Source of the DNA: Cinnamomum chago
Lineage: Eukaryota; Streptophyta; Magnoliopsida; Laurales; Lauraceae
DNA: 64,000 nucleotides
Assembly: GCA_038049695.1 (NCBI GenBank)
Contig: CP142455.1
Coordinates: forward strand, 28,743,501 to 28,807,500
Direction: 5' to 3'
Shown: piece by piece, positions 34,925-46,858 of the stretch
Numbering within the stretch: the first letter of the stretch is position 1
Layout of the letters: each line of letters begins with the position of its first letter
Program-made: the position numbers and the translations under genes
Notes under the pieces: generated by a model
What the model was told of the DNA's origin: nothing
What the model saw: only the letters and a program-made list of their open reading frames with translations
Database searches by the model: none

Positions 34925-35049
34925 TGACCCAGAGATCCCAGACGATGCTTTAGCCTTAGTGGAGGCACCGATAGCTGGAGAGTTCGCATGGGACCCGGCC
35001 GACGCGGATGTCGAGCCGGAGGACGGAGACGATCTACATGGGTTTTGAG
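34925..35049 (+). other. GC-rich, coding-like island near the 3' end of the 3.6-kb LTR
   Basis: One frame reads DPEIPDDALALVEAPIAGEF then an acidic tail VEPEDGDDLHGF and a stop, in sequence far richer in GC than its surroundings. A comparable island, GPIVLAGLAAPLAAAEE, lies near the 3' end of the enclosing LTR at about 35729-35797, preceded by an acceptor-like ATTACAG. Function unknown. It may be the remains of a short leader peptide or merely a structured GC-rich block. Confidence 0.3.
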
Positions 35050-36182
35050 GGTCTTTTATTAATTTGGGCTTTGAGAGAACAATTTTGTAGTGAGTTGGGT
35101 AGAATTCAAAAATGTATAAACTTTGATTAACACTGAACCGTTTTAATTAGACTGTAGTTCTGCTCACACTTTACTTATATATCGATACCTATTGCTTCCA
35201 CTTTATTTAATCGTTATGCTTCCGTAATTTAAATGTTATTACTATATTGGTCAAAAAGTTTTAAATTGGACCTCACTGCGGCCTACGATCTTGGAAGTTC
35301 TCGGATTTTCCGGGAAGTAGCGCGCCAACTTCGGGTATTCGAACGGTTTTATCGGTACCCGGAATTGGGGCGTTACAGTAAGTCTCACAATTCCGATCAT
35401 ATCTATGGATATTGATTAATGCATTCCATTTGGAAGATGAATCATTCCTTTGAGGGAAGATGGTAAATGAAATGAAATGAAATGCAATAAAATGAAATGT
35501 AATGAAATGAATGTTGTGGTAATGACCATCTTGTACATGTCTATTGATTAACTCAGATCTTAAGTTTACCTATTGTCATTGTAGGAATGATCTAGACTTG
35601 TCTAGAATTGTAATTATTACTAAATAGATTTAATGAATTTAGTATATGTATCAACATGTGCTTTACAAGATCTGTTTATACATTGTTGAACCATCGTGTT
35701 CACTAGTGTTATTGATGGCATTACAGGTCCGATTGTCCTTGCCGGTCTAGCAGCGCCCCTGGCGGCAGCGGAGGAGACCGCTACGGTTCCTCTATGAGGA
35801 CTAAACGAATGGAATGGACGGGATACCATTTAATATGGGTATCCGAGTGCGAGAAAGAACTATAACATTTTGAAAAGTTATTTTATACATTCATTTTTGG
35901 AATGTAATTAACTATCATCTGCATTGTGTTTTGGATATGCAGTGTTTGACAAACAAATGATGGGAATGATACATGTATAAGGACTTTATTTTGTATACAT
36001 GTAAATCGTAAATTAATATTGTCAAGTATAAATGTTTCCGCAAATTGTTTATTTGTCAGGTATATTGAGAATGTTATTCCTTGTGGATTCCGTTTTAACT
36101 TCGGTTAATTCGGAATTTACGGAAGTAAGTATGTGTTCACGGCTCGGGGTTATTGTAGTTCGGCATGGGTCATTACAATCCA

Positions 36183-36611
36183 TCTTCGCAACCACATAAG
36201 CATTTAAAATGGCTTCTTCATGCTCCCAACCATGACATGGCCATCGAGGCCTGAGTCGACGGACCGGATACCCTTTCCTAAGAAGATAACATCCCCAAAT
36301 TCATCCAAGCAAACGATGTTATCAGTCCACTCGGAAAAACCATCCGTGGGTGTCTTCTCAGAAGCAAAATGGCGGCATAATGGATGATTATTTATTCGTG
36401 CAGATGAAAAGTACAACGAAACTGAATTGGAGATGATTGGAATACGAGAAAATGTGAATTTGGTGAGATGGGGTTGTTGGGTTTGATGAGCGTGGAAGGT
36501 TTTGATGTTTCTGTGGATTTGGGGGATGAAAGTGTAAGGAATAGGATTTATGTGCAATGTGGGGGAGGTGTGCGGCTTCTGGGGCAGGGGATATACAGCG
36601 AAGAGTGACAC
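36183..36611 (-). pseudogene. EMB2217-like PPR gene fragment, N-terminal part
   Basis: Reads from SLFAVYPLPQKPH through FASEKTP, EWTDNIVCLDEFGDVIF and GKGIRSVDSGLDGHVMVG to SMKKPF. The order and words match, from memory, the N-terminal part of Arabidopsis EMB2217 (At1g79490), an organelle-targeted pentatricopeptide repeat protein. No ATG opens this frame: the match starts at GTG (36611-36609), right at the inverted-repeat boundary, as expected for a captured fragment. After KKPF a 1-bp frame change leads into NAYVVAKM, and the next 5 bases are the target duplication of the solo LTR at 29932-36177. Confidence 0.8.
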
Positions 36612-39272
36612 TAGCGTCGCCCATGAATTTTTTAGACGATGCTATCGTCGCATGTGAAAAAAATTAATAAAAAAAAGGAAAAACGGGCGGGATGAATGAT
36701 CTCGTTCAGTGAGAAATAGTCTTCATTTTCTCATGCAGCGGACAAATATGGTGCATTTTATAGTAAAACCCTCTTAAAAAAAGAACTTTTGAATACTTGT
36801 TTTGAACCAAAAAAGGAATTTGAATACTTGAGTGTAACTGTTCATTTTAAAGGGACGAGATGGACGGTCTTGAGTTGTATTTTGCACCCAAGAGAGTCCC
36901 ACCATGCATAAACACAGGACTAAAAAAAAAAATCAAACAAAAGACATTGCAAAAGGGAAAGAGTAACACCTTTGACTGATTACTTTTTTATGATGCTTTT
37001 ATGGTCCACTAGTGGAGCGCGCCCACCGAACAAACAGTTTTACTAAGAAAATCTTAAAAAAATAAAGTTATTAAACAATTCAGTAGAAGCTTCAATACAT
37101 TTAAAAATAAAATCTCAACAAAAAATGAGTGATTGTAAATTGCAAGGCCCGTGCAATATCCAAATATAGCTGACACTACTTTTTTTTCTATACATTTAAA
37201 AACAAAAAAATAATGATCTAGTGAGAAAAATGAGATCTCAAAAAACAATCGATATGGAATTTATATATCTTTTTGAGGATATAAATCACATATTTCTAGA
37301 TATTTTATCATGAATGTGTACAAAGAAATTTCAATTTACTTTATTTAACATTTCAGGTCGACTTATTAGTTTCCTGGTAGACTTGACCTGCTAAAGTTGA
37401 AGTCCAGTTGAAAGCATAGTCAAATTGATAACTTGTTGTTTTATAAAAAAAATAAAAATAAAAACTAAGAAACAGACGAGCTTACTATTTGAACCAATTA
37501 CCATGAACATTATATGTTCACTACAAAATCAGATTCTGTTAAGGAAAAAAATTAATTATATCTTACCTAAGGACATCAGAATAACAAAACTGAGATGGTG
37601 GTTTTAGTCTTAACTTACAAAGAATAATAACATCTCACCCCAACCATCAAGAATAATGAAGCAACCCGGCTTATCCTCAAGCGACGAGGATCAACAATTG
37701 TGGAACTATAATATGAACTCTGACGGGTAAGAATTGCAGAGCACCTGTTGATCAATATTAGCATTTAACATGTGCTTTATTTTATTCTATAAGACGGACC
37801 ACTATCAGATAAAAAGAGGCAACACCTCTCCAATAGTCAGCAACTTCTTTTACTTGATACAAAGTGCTAGGTTTTATATCCTGTAAGAAAAGGATAATAC
37901 ATAGTAACCATAGAAGTTCAGTTAAATGGAAGCTCACAAATAGAGATATCCATAGGGAAAAAATACCAAAAAATAAAAAACTACAAATACAAATCTGCCA
38001 ACAGAATTGGACATTCCTCTTAAGAAATACATAAGAATGTAACCTAGGAATTCTAGATCAACTCTTCTGCTCTATTCTGTATAGAGGATGGGAGTGCTAA
38101 TCAAAGTAAGAAAAACTCGAAACAAACAAAGACAAACTGAATTTGTTGCAGCTCAGCATCAAATACTTATTTTAGTTGTTTACACTTAAAACAACCACTT
38201 CATTCATAGACTCTGAAGTTAATAGTAATGCTAGCATAACAAGCAATTTCTATGAGATTCTCGTTTTCCCTTTAAGGAAAGGCATGACGTTTCATTGAAA
38301 TATATGAAAAGAATAAGAAGAACAAGAAGAAGCTTGCAATGATGAAAGAAATAAATGTGTTAGAAAATTATCGAAGTTTTTCAATTTAAGCATCATGAGT
38401 AAGAGCAATAATAAATAAATATATTCATACCAGCAATAATAAATAAATATATTCATACCCTTGAAATGCCCTTTTATAATTAAAAAAATTCACAAAAGTT
38501 GTATATTAAGAAACTAAAAATCGTACTGAACAACAATAATTTTACGATAGCCATCTATAAGACCTACCACAAAATTGCATTTATGGAATTATCTTTAGCA
38601 ATCACTAATATCAGAAGAGAACCAATATTTAGTAATAGTTATCACATTATCCAACTTGTAATTACTCTTCCAACAGGAGTATAAATCAAAATCAATACAA
38701 CTATTATGTCAGATTAAAAACTCAGTTGTTCTAACTAAATAAAATACAAACACATGAAGCAAAAGGGAAAATAATATTTAAGATTTTTTAATGGTAACTT
38801 TCATTAAAAGAGAGAAAAAAATAGGGCGGACATAAAATGAGTTTAAGTTTGTACATTTCACTTTCATATTTATGATATTTTGTTAGTTGCTACTTTTTTT
38901 TGAAAAAGAAAAAGAAAAAAACTAAACATAAAGCAATAATGCAAACGAAGTACCTGTATATATGGGATGTACTTATAAGTTTTGGAGGTCCCTATATCTT
39001 TTCCAAAGGCTATAATAAATAATATACAATTGAAGGAACATCAAATTACAAATATTTAAGGTTAGTGTACAAAATATTAAATGGTTAATATTTAAAAAAT
39101 GATAACAAAGAGTTACATCCATACAAAATAAATAATTTCATATCTTCCGGAAACCTCCTAGAGTCCTCTGATGTTCTTAACTATCAAATTTCAAATACAA
39201 ATACCACTCAAGTATCTTTTAGTTCCACCAATAAATAAATAGAAACTATTTGCACAATTATCACTGTTTTAG

Positions 39273-39274
<2 letters not shown>

Positions 39275-39309
<35 letters not shown>
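39275..39309. repeat. (GA)n microsatellite
   Basis: Uninterrupted AG dinucleotides over about 35 bp. Confidence 0.95.
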
Positions 39310-39312
<3 letters not shown>

Positions 39313-41392
39313 TTAATTCTCTTGTGTGTAGTCAATTTGGTATTTGAATTATAACACAACCACCAATTGGCCACTAGTAACAATGACAAAAGTAGCAAGC
39401 TATCTAATAGCTTTTGTCGCGACTTTTAAACTGATAGCGAAGTATTTAAAGTGCCCATAAAATTATAAGTATTGAACACCAAAAGGTAGTAAGTAAAATA
39501 TACTTGATTCCTTTTCTTTTGATCCATTATAAAATACACAATTCATTTTCTCTTTAATTTTCATCCCATCTTAGTTCAAGGTTTATTATTGAAAATGCAC
39601 ATGGCATTTAAGTTTTCTGAGTTAAAAAGCAGTATGTACACCATGAACCATATAATGGAGTAAATAGTGCGTAGTTGAAATCTTTTGTTTTTCTCACCTT
39701 GGTTTAGTTTATTAACCGGGGTGGACACAATAGTGCTAAGAAAGACTAAAAAAACTTTTTGAATGATAAAATCTGAAATATTTTTCCTTTGAAATGATTC
39801 TTTAATTGCACTATATCTCATAATTAATTTTACAAAAGACAAAAAAGAAAAAAAACAACTGAATAAAAATTTGAAAATTAGTGAACAAAATGGTTCAATG
39901 AGAACCAAGAAAGAATGCTTATTGGTTTTATCCCACTCTTGAGGGGATTGAAGGGTGACGATTGAAGAGGCATTGGTCTAGAACGTAAGAATTTAACTAA
40001 CATAAACTAAAACAGGAAAAAGAAACAAAATAAAATGTCAGATTCTTATACAAATATGGATTAAATATTTGGCCTTTTAAATATTAGCACTTGTATTGCT
40101 TAAAAAATGGCCATTCCCCTTCAACTCTATGGAGAAGGAAAACAGATTCAGATAGATAATAGAAAGCTTTTCCATGCCTCATAGCATCGTCCTTTTAGTT
40201 ATTGCCTACTTTGCTTTTTCCAACAAGGACACTTTCTGTTTGAGTTTTTCATTTTCCTATCTCACATAACAAAACAGTATCAAGTTTACATTTTAAAGGC
40301 TATGCACAAATTCATATTCCAAACATAGAGTGAGAACCAAATACAAAGTTCTACTATAAGGAAACACGAAACACGCACAATTTGGAGACCTGCAGTTAAG
40401 ATTCAATAAATAAAATAGACATATAATTAAAACTATCAGAGCACGAAGGCTATCAATGGGCCTAACTTTGGCCCAAACAGGAATGAGAAAGAAATAACCA
40501 ACTCTTCATCATCATTTTCTTAACTCTGGTTGCACTCATTTTTCTTAGAATGAAGATTTTATTGCAATATTAAAAAAAAATTGAAGAAGAAGAGACAATC
40601 AAACAATAATAATTTCAGTAGACAGAGCTCACTTACATGTATGAAAACTCTCTCCATTCAAAAAGAAGCTAAGAGTCAATGAAGAATCTATTAAAATATC
40701 ATGTTCTTCCTTACACAATTACTCACAGAGGAAAAACATCATACCCACAAAATTCCTTACATTGAAAATCTTGTAATAGCTGAGTAAGAAGAATGTTAAA
40801 AGAAAATTGAAAAAAGAAAAGGGAAAAAAATAAAATTTGAGATAGATTCTAATCTTATCCACATTTTCCTTTCCTTTTCTCCACCACCTTAAAAAAAACA
40901 AAGAAATTGAAAAATAATTACTCGATTGATTGGAATGTATTAAAACGAAATTTTATTGCGTTTAAAATATCAGCAGCTACTCAATATAAGTGATTAAAAA
41001 AATTATTAGAATCGTGTGTGCCAAGTTTGGTCTGTATCCGAGTTCATTTGGGTGAAGTAGGGGGGTAGTTAGCAATTTTCTAGAGAATTTAGGGGGCTTT
41101 TCGTAATTTTATATTTTTGATATTATGGTACCGTTGGGTAGATATTTTTAATTCCTAAACTTTAGTCTTCTAGATCATCTTGATCCGGATCCTTAAAACC
41201 CCTCTAATTCCAAGCCTGACCTAAAGTCTATTTTAGACAAATTGAAAAATTCTCATTATATCCCCATCTTTATCCATATATAAAATACATATGTATATAA
41301 TATATATATATAAGGGTGGGTCCCACAACTTGCATTTTATTAGCCATGTGTATAGTGAAAAAAGTACTTCATCTTTATCTCTTTTATAAGAG

Positions 41393-41461
41393 TATAGATA
41401 TAGATATATAGATATAGATATAGATATAGATTGATAGATAGATAGATATAGATAGATAGAT
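41393..41461. repeat. (TAGA)n/(TAGATA)n microsatellite
   Basis: Alternating TATAGA and TAGA words over about 69 bp. A (TA)n run follows at about 42087-42106. Confidence 0.9.
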
Positions 41462-43346
41462 GTTGCTAGTATTACTTAAAATGACACCAATTTTGTAAGG
41501 AAAACCAGTTGTATCGGTTATATATTGTTTTACCAATTCCAAATCCAACACTCAAGGTGTCCATAGGATTTATTTTCTCGCTCAGTTGGAAGGACCACTG
41601 GAAGCTTCGGGCCCTATAAAAATCAATCCTTCAGATCACTTTTACAACCCCATAAAACTGATGGAAACAAAAGGGACAACACTTTTTGGTAATATATTAA
41701 AAATTGTAGTTAGAGGATTTTATAAATAAAAAAAAATCACTTGAGTCACTATAGACCAAAAAGTACCCACAACATATGCATTGACCGTAGCAGTCCCCAA
41801 CGGTCCTTTTGGTTCCTTATTTATTTATTTATTTATTGTTTTACTAAACAGCAATATCCCCGCTCACATGTATACATGAGTGGGGACATCCCCACCCCGG
41901 CATCCTGGTGAATAGGGACATCACCACTCGTCAAAATAATAAAAAGAGTAAACCATGAAGGACCCCTAGGACTACTACGGTGGATAGTATGTTTTAGGTC
42001 CTTTTTGGTCTAAAGTAAATCTAAAGAGATTTTCAAGTAAAATCATCATGTATATACTTAAACATTACTTAATGTTTGAGCACACAATATATATATATAT
42101 ATATATTTTTTGTTTTAGAATACCACCTACAATTGCGACAATGGTTTGCCATGCATATAATTTCCTTTGTTTGTAGCTTCCATGGTTTAGGGTGGGATTA
42201 TAAACTAGAGATTTGACCAAAATGAAAATCGCAATGTAACCCTATACTTGGTGATCTAAACCATTGAATGGATCAGGGACAACATAACTACAAAAATGAT
42301 GAGGAATTCAAAGTGTTTTACGTCCCCTCCACAAAAACAGTTGGTTTGTTCGGGTGTGAACGTGCCCGTGTTGGTTTCCATGGCATGATGGTCCCTGCTA
42401 GGGGTGTTAAAGGTTCCGGCCGAGGTCCTACCCTTAATATATGTAGAGCCGGGTCAAAGCCCTCGGAGGGCATGCACAACTTAAACCCTTACCTTACTCT
42501 CAAGCGCTAGGTAGGGCAAGGCTCAGGGCCTCAAAACGAGAAAACCATTATTTATTTTAACTGTTACCAAGTTTTGAGTGTTAACTAAGGGCTATCATGT
42601 TTAACTTTTACTGTGAAGGTATCACTAAGAACAATGTTTAGTGAATAGAAGTTGTTTATAAAAACTTTCTTTTATCAAGTAAAATCATACATGCTTTGGT
42701 GACTTCAGTTCTAGACATACTTCTTTTTGTGAAATAAGGGAAATGGTTAAAGAGTTTGTTCCATATCACACCTTTTATAAAATTCTCCATGTTCCAAAAC
42801 ATCTGAATAGCGTCTTATCTTTGAAAAATTTTAACTATTTACATTCAGCTAGCTTTTATGAATTGGCATTACCTTTAATCACTGATATGACTATTAGGTG
42901 TTCTTGGATCTCAATCAAAATAATAAATGCTCTTAAAAAACCCCAATTATTTTAGGCGTTAAAAAATTGGGAGCTAAAATTGTCTAATTAAAACTATATT
43001 TGGATCACCCCTTATCCTTGAAGTTTCATGCACATACAAACTACCTTTATAAACTGGTTGGCATCGCAAGTCACTCTATAGAGGAAAATGTCTGTCTTTA
43101 TTAACAGGAGTACAACCTCTTTCGCAATAGCAAGAATGTATAAAAATAATATAAAAAACTAGAAGAAAGAGATGAAGAACAACCATGCAACACTCATTAC
43201 TTATACATTAAGTATAATACATAACTTTAATAATTAAATAGAGAAAAAATTAACCAAGTATGCGTCTATTGATGTTTAGGGCGTTTCATAATGGGTATGA
43301 GGCTATGAAATTACCTTCATATCCCTAATTTATTATTGTTAAGTGA

Positions 43347-45125
43347 TCGACACTTAAATGTGCAACGCTTAACAGCAAGACTACGGTGTTGTCAAGTAGT
43401 AAAGGACTAAAGAGTCCGGATTATCGATCCCACATAGAGAGGATGGAACAAGCAATGAATCTAATTAAAGTAGAATTAAATTAAGATATAGCTAATATAG
43501 AGATTGAAGTGAACAAGTAAAACTACTAAACTATGCAATGTAAACAATTAATTAACGATCCAAAATATGAAATTAATAAGATCTAAGCTAATCTAACAAG
43601 CAATACTAAACTAGTGGATGAATGATGGGTGGAAATGGAAAATTTAATGTAAAGATGTAGTGTAAAATGTGTAGGATTTTAAAACAAGTTGTGTGAAATG
43701 TGTATGATTCTAAAACAAGGATTCAAATTAACAATAATAAAAATAAGAGATTAGGCAACCAAAATCCACTAAGTATGTAATTAATCCAATCAATGCATGT
43801 TCTAATTGAACTCCCAAATCTATAATCCAATTGGTAATCTCTTGCCTAATTGGATTGGATGATAAAACAATGAAAATTAAAGTAAATAAAATCAAAAGCC
43901 AAGATCCTATATCATTAGCTAACTATCCTAACAATAAATCATCAAAATCAAGGTACACAAGATCAAAGATAATGGCTCTAGAGTATGCTATGTGAGAGAA
44001 CTTAATCCAACTACAAAGCATCAATTGAGATTATCCAAGCATCAAGTGTAGAGATAGAGCTTGAAAAATGAGAGAGCACAATTACATCTAAAATCTACTA
44101 ATCAATCAAGGCACAAGTAGGGAATTTAAATTAAAACATGCATGAAATGAACTAATCACATTACTTAGCTTCAAAAGGAGAGCCTAATCTAAGAGCTTTA
44201 ACCACTAAACATCAAGAAAGAACTCCAAATCTTCATTAATGATCTTCAATTACACACTCTCTTTAGATTAGTTACAAAGAAACTTCGAATTATTGTATAA
44301 AAGTAAAAATAAAATTGCAAAAAGACAAACTTGCCAAAAAGTTTTTTTTTTTCCTATAAAAAAACATTCCAATTTATAGAAACATTGAAAACATTTGATT
44401 AGCTCATTTTCTTTCATAAGAATTGCTTCCATTTGATTAGTTGTAACTTGAAGGCTTTTGATTGGCTCATTTACTTTCACATAAATTGCTTCAATTTGAT
44501 TTGGAGGCTTTTAATTGGCTCATTTGCTTTCACATTAATTGCTTCAATTTGATTTGGAGGCTTTTAATTGGCTCATTTGCTTTCACATGGATTGCTTCAA
44601 TTTGATTGGTTGCAATAAACTTTCCTTCCAAAAGCTAAAAAGCACACATATGCTTTTTGTGGTTCTTCAATTTGGAGGCTTTTGATTGGCCCATATCATT
44701 TTACATGTCTTTTAATTGTTAGTGTTTGAACCCATATCCTTTTTATACCCACCCAAGTTCTAACCAATACACTAACGAATCCTTTGTGTTAGAAAATGAC
44801 TTCTTTTTATCATTAAAGTCTTATTCTCTTATTTTGGAATTATTCAACTCTTCCTAAGATTTCTTCATGTAACTTCTTTATTGAAAACTTTTTTTGATGC
44901 CTTGGGACATTAGCCGGAAGGTTGGGGTAGTCGCGGGGTCCACCTACACAAGAGAAATTATATAAAAATGCACTATAAATAATCAAATTTATGCTTGATA
45001 ATCCGATAGTCCATTAATGTGATAGAAGGATAAAATCTCCGTGTAAAGCAAATGATATGCATATGAGATGCTGATAAAATTCGGACTAATGAGGGGTAAA
45101 ATATGCAGTATTTAACACTCATCAC
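43347..45125. mobile_element. 1.78-kb non-coding insertion, private to copy B, class uncertain
   Basis: Copy A reads straight through the site. In B the insert is flanked by TAAGTGA (43340-43346 and 45126-45132), a 7-bp duplication or an 8-9-bp one with changes. The ends GACACTTAAATG and (reversed) GAGTGTTAAATAC are only loosely inverted. No transposase or retrotransposon domain is seen. The motif CGATCCCACATAGAGAGGATG near the left end is of a kind seen in several plant repeats, but I cannot name the family. Confidence 0.6.
44391..44612. repeat. 53-bp tandem repeat, about four copies, inside the insertion
   Basis: The unit contains GGCTTTTAATTGGCTCATTT, then GCTTTCACAT and ATTGCTTCAATTTGATTTGG. 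The two central copies are nearly identical and the outer two more diverged. Confidence 0.85.
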
Positions 45126-46260
45126 TAAGTGACTCCTATAAGGGAATTTTAGTATATATTTGAAAATATAAATATATACTATATATAAGATAAAGAAAAG
45201 CAAGAGGACCCGGGAAAGGGACAGGTGGAGCTAGTATTGTCCAAAGTCCGGCCCTCGAATTTTAGGGCCTATAGAAAATTGTCCAATCTTGGCACTAGGG
45301 CGTTTCCTTAAAAACAGAAGTCCTTATTTTAAGGGAATTTTAAGGGCCGTACCCCCTTGTCTTAGGGCCAAATTGACATGCTTAGTCCCTGTGTTGCTTT
45401 CTACAACATAGTTACAAGGTTTGATTTAATTAATAATAAACTACGTGTATCAAGTTTGCAAGTGGCCTGCCAATCCACAAATCCAAATCCACTGCGCTTT
45501 ACCCTGGAGAAATCCTAAATGAAAGGATTGGAACTCCGTAGTGGTACTCACTTTCTTAAATCTGAACCGTTGAAAATAAATTCCCTCCAGAGATAAGTAC
45601 TATCTGCAAATTTCACATTGATCAAACTTTCCTCACCATTAGATTAACTATTTTCTAAAAAAAGATTTAAAATAATTATAAAATGGTTAATCTATCAAAC
45701 GGTCTGGATTTCAATAGGTGGGCTCCACTATAGAGTTCGGTTGCTTCAACTCACAATTTCTCTTATTATCTGGCTTAGGATTTCTCTAGTCCTTTGCATA
45801 TTCATAATGTACATGAAATTCTGAGCAACCTTGTATAGTCACTTGAGTTCATGCGTGTAAAATGGGTCCCATGCGTGGCCTGATAGTTCTCATATAAAAT
45901 TATTATCATTGAATTATTATTATTATTATTATTTTTGTAGATGATACATCAAGACGGGACCCAGATGTGAAGTTAAATCAAGGAATCCAACAAAGAAAGA
46001 AATCCAAGGAAGAAAACGAGATAAAAATCAAAGAGCGAAAACTCCATTATGTGGACCCACCATCCTTGCACAAAAATTCTCTTACTTTTAGGAAACTTGA
46101 AATCTAAATGGAGAGACCAAGCCAAGCAACAAAGCTAAGACTTTGAAGTCATATAAGGCAGGGCCCATGATGAGTGCAGCAGCAATGAAGAGAGAAAAGA
46201 AAGAAGAAAAATCAAAGGTGGGACGTATAACGAGTGGGGTCCACCAGCCCTGCACTCCCC

Positions 46261-46285
46261 GGGGGGGGGGGGGGGGGGGGGGGGG
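46261..46285. repeat. G25 homopolymer
   Basis: Twenty-five consecutive G following CCCC. Copy A has only CCCCATGGGGG at the same place (about 2567). It may be real slippage or a sequencing and assembly error. It creates the proline-rich pseudo-peptides on the minus strand here. Confidence 0.9.
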
Positions 46286-46349
46286 TTGCAATTTGTAAGA
46301 AAGGAAAGAAGACTATTTTCACAAAAAGGAGCATGAGTAGGAAATCCTT

Positions 46350-46858
46350 GGCATGGTTGTGTAACACTTTTTCCATAGAAAAGTGGACTATTTTCCACGG
46401 AAAATTCATTTTTCAGGCGTTTGGTGAGGAATAATTCCACAGAAATATTTTTTTGCCTCGTCAGCATTTTCCTTACTAATGCTGGAAAAGGGTTTCCTAT
46501 GGGGGTATGGGAAATCGATTTTCTCGGAAAACTTCTCACTCTTTTCCATTTCAACCCAAAACCCTACAACTCTTTCATTTTTTATTTCTTTAAATAAATT
46601 ATTATTTGATGTTGAATAAATAATATACATGTTATTTTATTTTTCTTCAAAAAACTATTTCACCAAGCAAGAAAAATTGATTTTCTATAAGGAATCCATA
46701 GCCGCATCAACCAGCATTAGCACCAATTCAACGAGGAAAAAAATCGCACCAAACATGAATTTCGAAATTATGCGGAAACCCTTTTCCGAGGTTTCCATAT
46801 CTATGGAGTGTCAATTTTCCCTTTCTGTGGAAAGGGTGTGTACACAAAGATGCATGCC
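46350..46858. mobile_element. 509-bp MITE, private to copy B
   Basis: The ends are inverted: GGCATGGTTGTGTAACAC on the left, and the right end ending GGGTGTGTACACAAAGATGCATGCC. TTTCC/GGAAA words are repeated inside, and the centre is AT-rich. Copy A lacks it between about 2713 and 2722. The target duplication is not clear, so the superfamily is left open. Confidence 0.65.

Larger units (their letters stand above)
31736..35377 (+). mobile_element. Solo LTR (Gypsy-like, Tekay/Del style ends), 3.64 kb
   Basis: Begins TGTGAGGCCCCACCC and ends GGGGCGTTACA, with the exact target duplication GTAAG (31731-31735 and 35378-35382) inside the preceding LTR. Long LTRs with these ends are known from chromovirus-type Gypsy elements. 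No protein domain of a retrotransposon is present. TATAAAAT lies at 32148-32155, about 410 bp from the start, so R-U5 would be unusually long. It could alternatively be a short non-autonomous unit. Confidence 0.75.
29932..36177 (+). mobile_element. Solo LTR (Gypsy-like), about 2.6 kb, split by a nested element
   Basis: Begins TGTTACACCCCGACCC and ends GGGTCATTACA, with the exact target duplication ATCCA (29927-29931 and 36178-36182) inside the PPR fragment. Without the insert at 31736-35377 about 2.6 kb remains, with no gag or pol and no second LTR. It carries a CTCGAG-rich cluster (30991-31147). The TGTTACACCCCG...TTACA ends are typical of plant Gypsy LTRs; orientation follows from that and is moderately sure. 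Confidence 0.8.
19470..36774 (-). mobile_element. Pack-MULE-like element with captured PPR gene fragment (about 1.4 kb before later insertions)
   Basis: Both ends carry the same roughly 180-bp sequence in inverted orientation. The left end (19470-19655) reads TGAGGATTTTACC then AAAATGCACCATATTTG. The right end (about 36595-36774) is its complement with about three quarters identity. Flanks are TAAAAAAAA (19461-19469) and TAAAAAAAG (36775-36783), compatible with a 9-bp Mutator target duplication but low in complexity. Subtracting the nested LTR insertions leaves about 1418 bp, almost all of it PPR coding sequence. This fits a Pack-MULE: long inverted ends around a host gene fragment, no transposase. 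Confidence 0.65.
36784..42950. other. AT-rich intergenic stretch, no convincing gene
   Basis: About 6 kb of strongly AT-rich sequence with many short open frames but no recognisable protein. It holds a 28-bp tandem duplication (about 38408-38459), a (GA)n tract, a (GATA)n tract, a fold-back around CCCCGCTCACATG at 41857-41885, and a block at 40985-41220 distantly similar to 49440-49560. The 82-bp stretch ending at a donor-like GGG/TAAGA near 37730 looks faintly like an exon but has no partner. Confidence 0.5.

Noticed and set aside
37650-37735. Exon-like stretch (MKQPGLSSSDEDQQLWNYN) ending at a GG/GTAAGA donor
   Set aside because: No start context, no partner exon found in the following 2 kb and no recognised family, so it stays a curiosity.
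46135-46554. Proline-rich and glycine-rich peptides
   Set aside because: Produced by the G25 run inside a non-coding stretch. Copy A has nothing similar.
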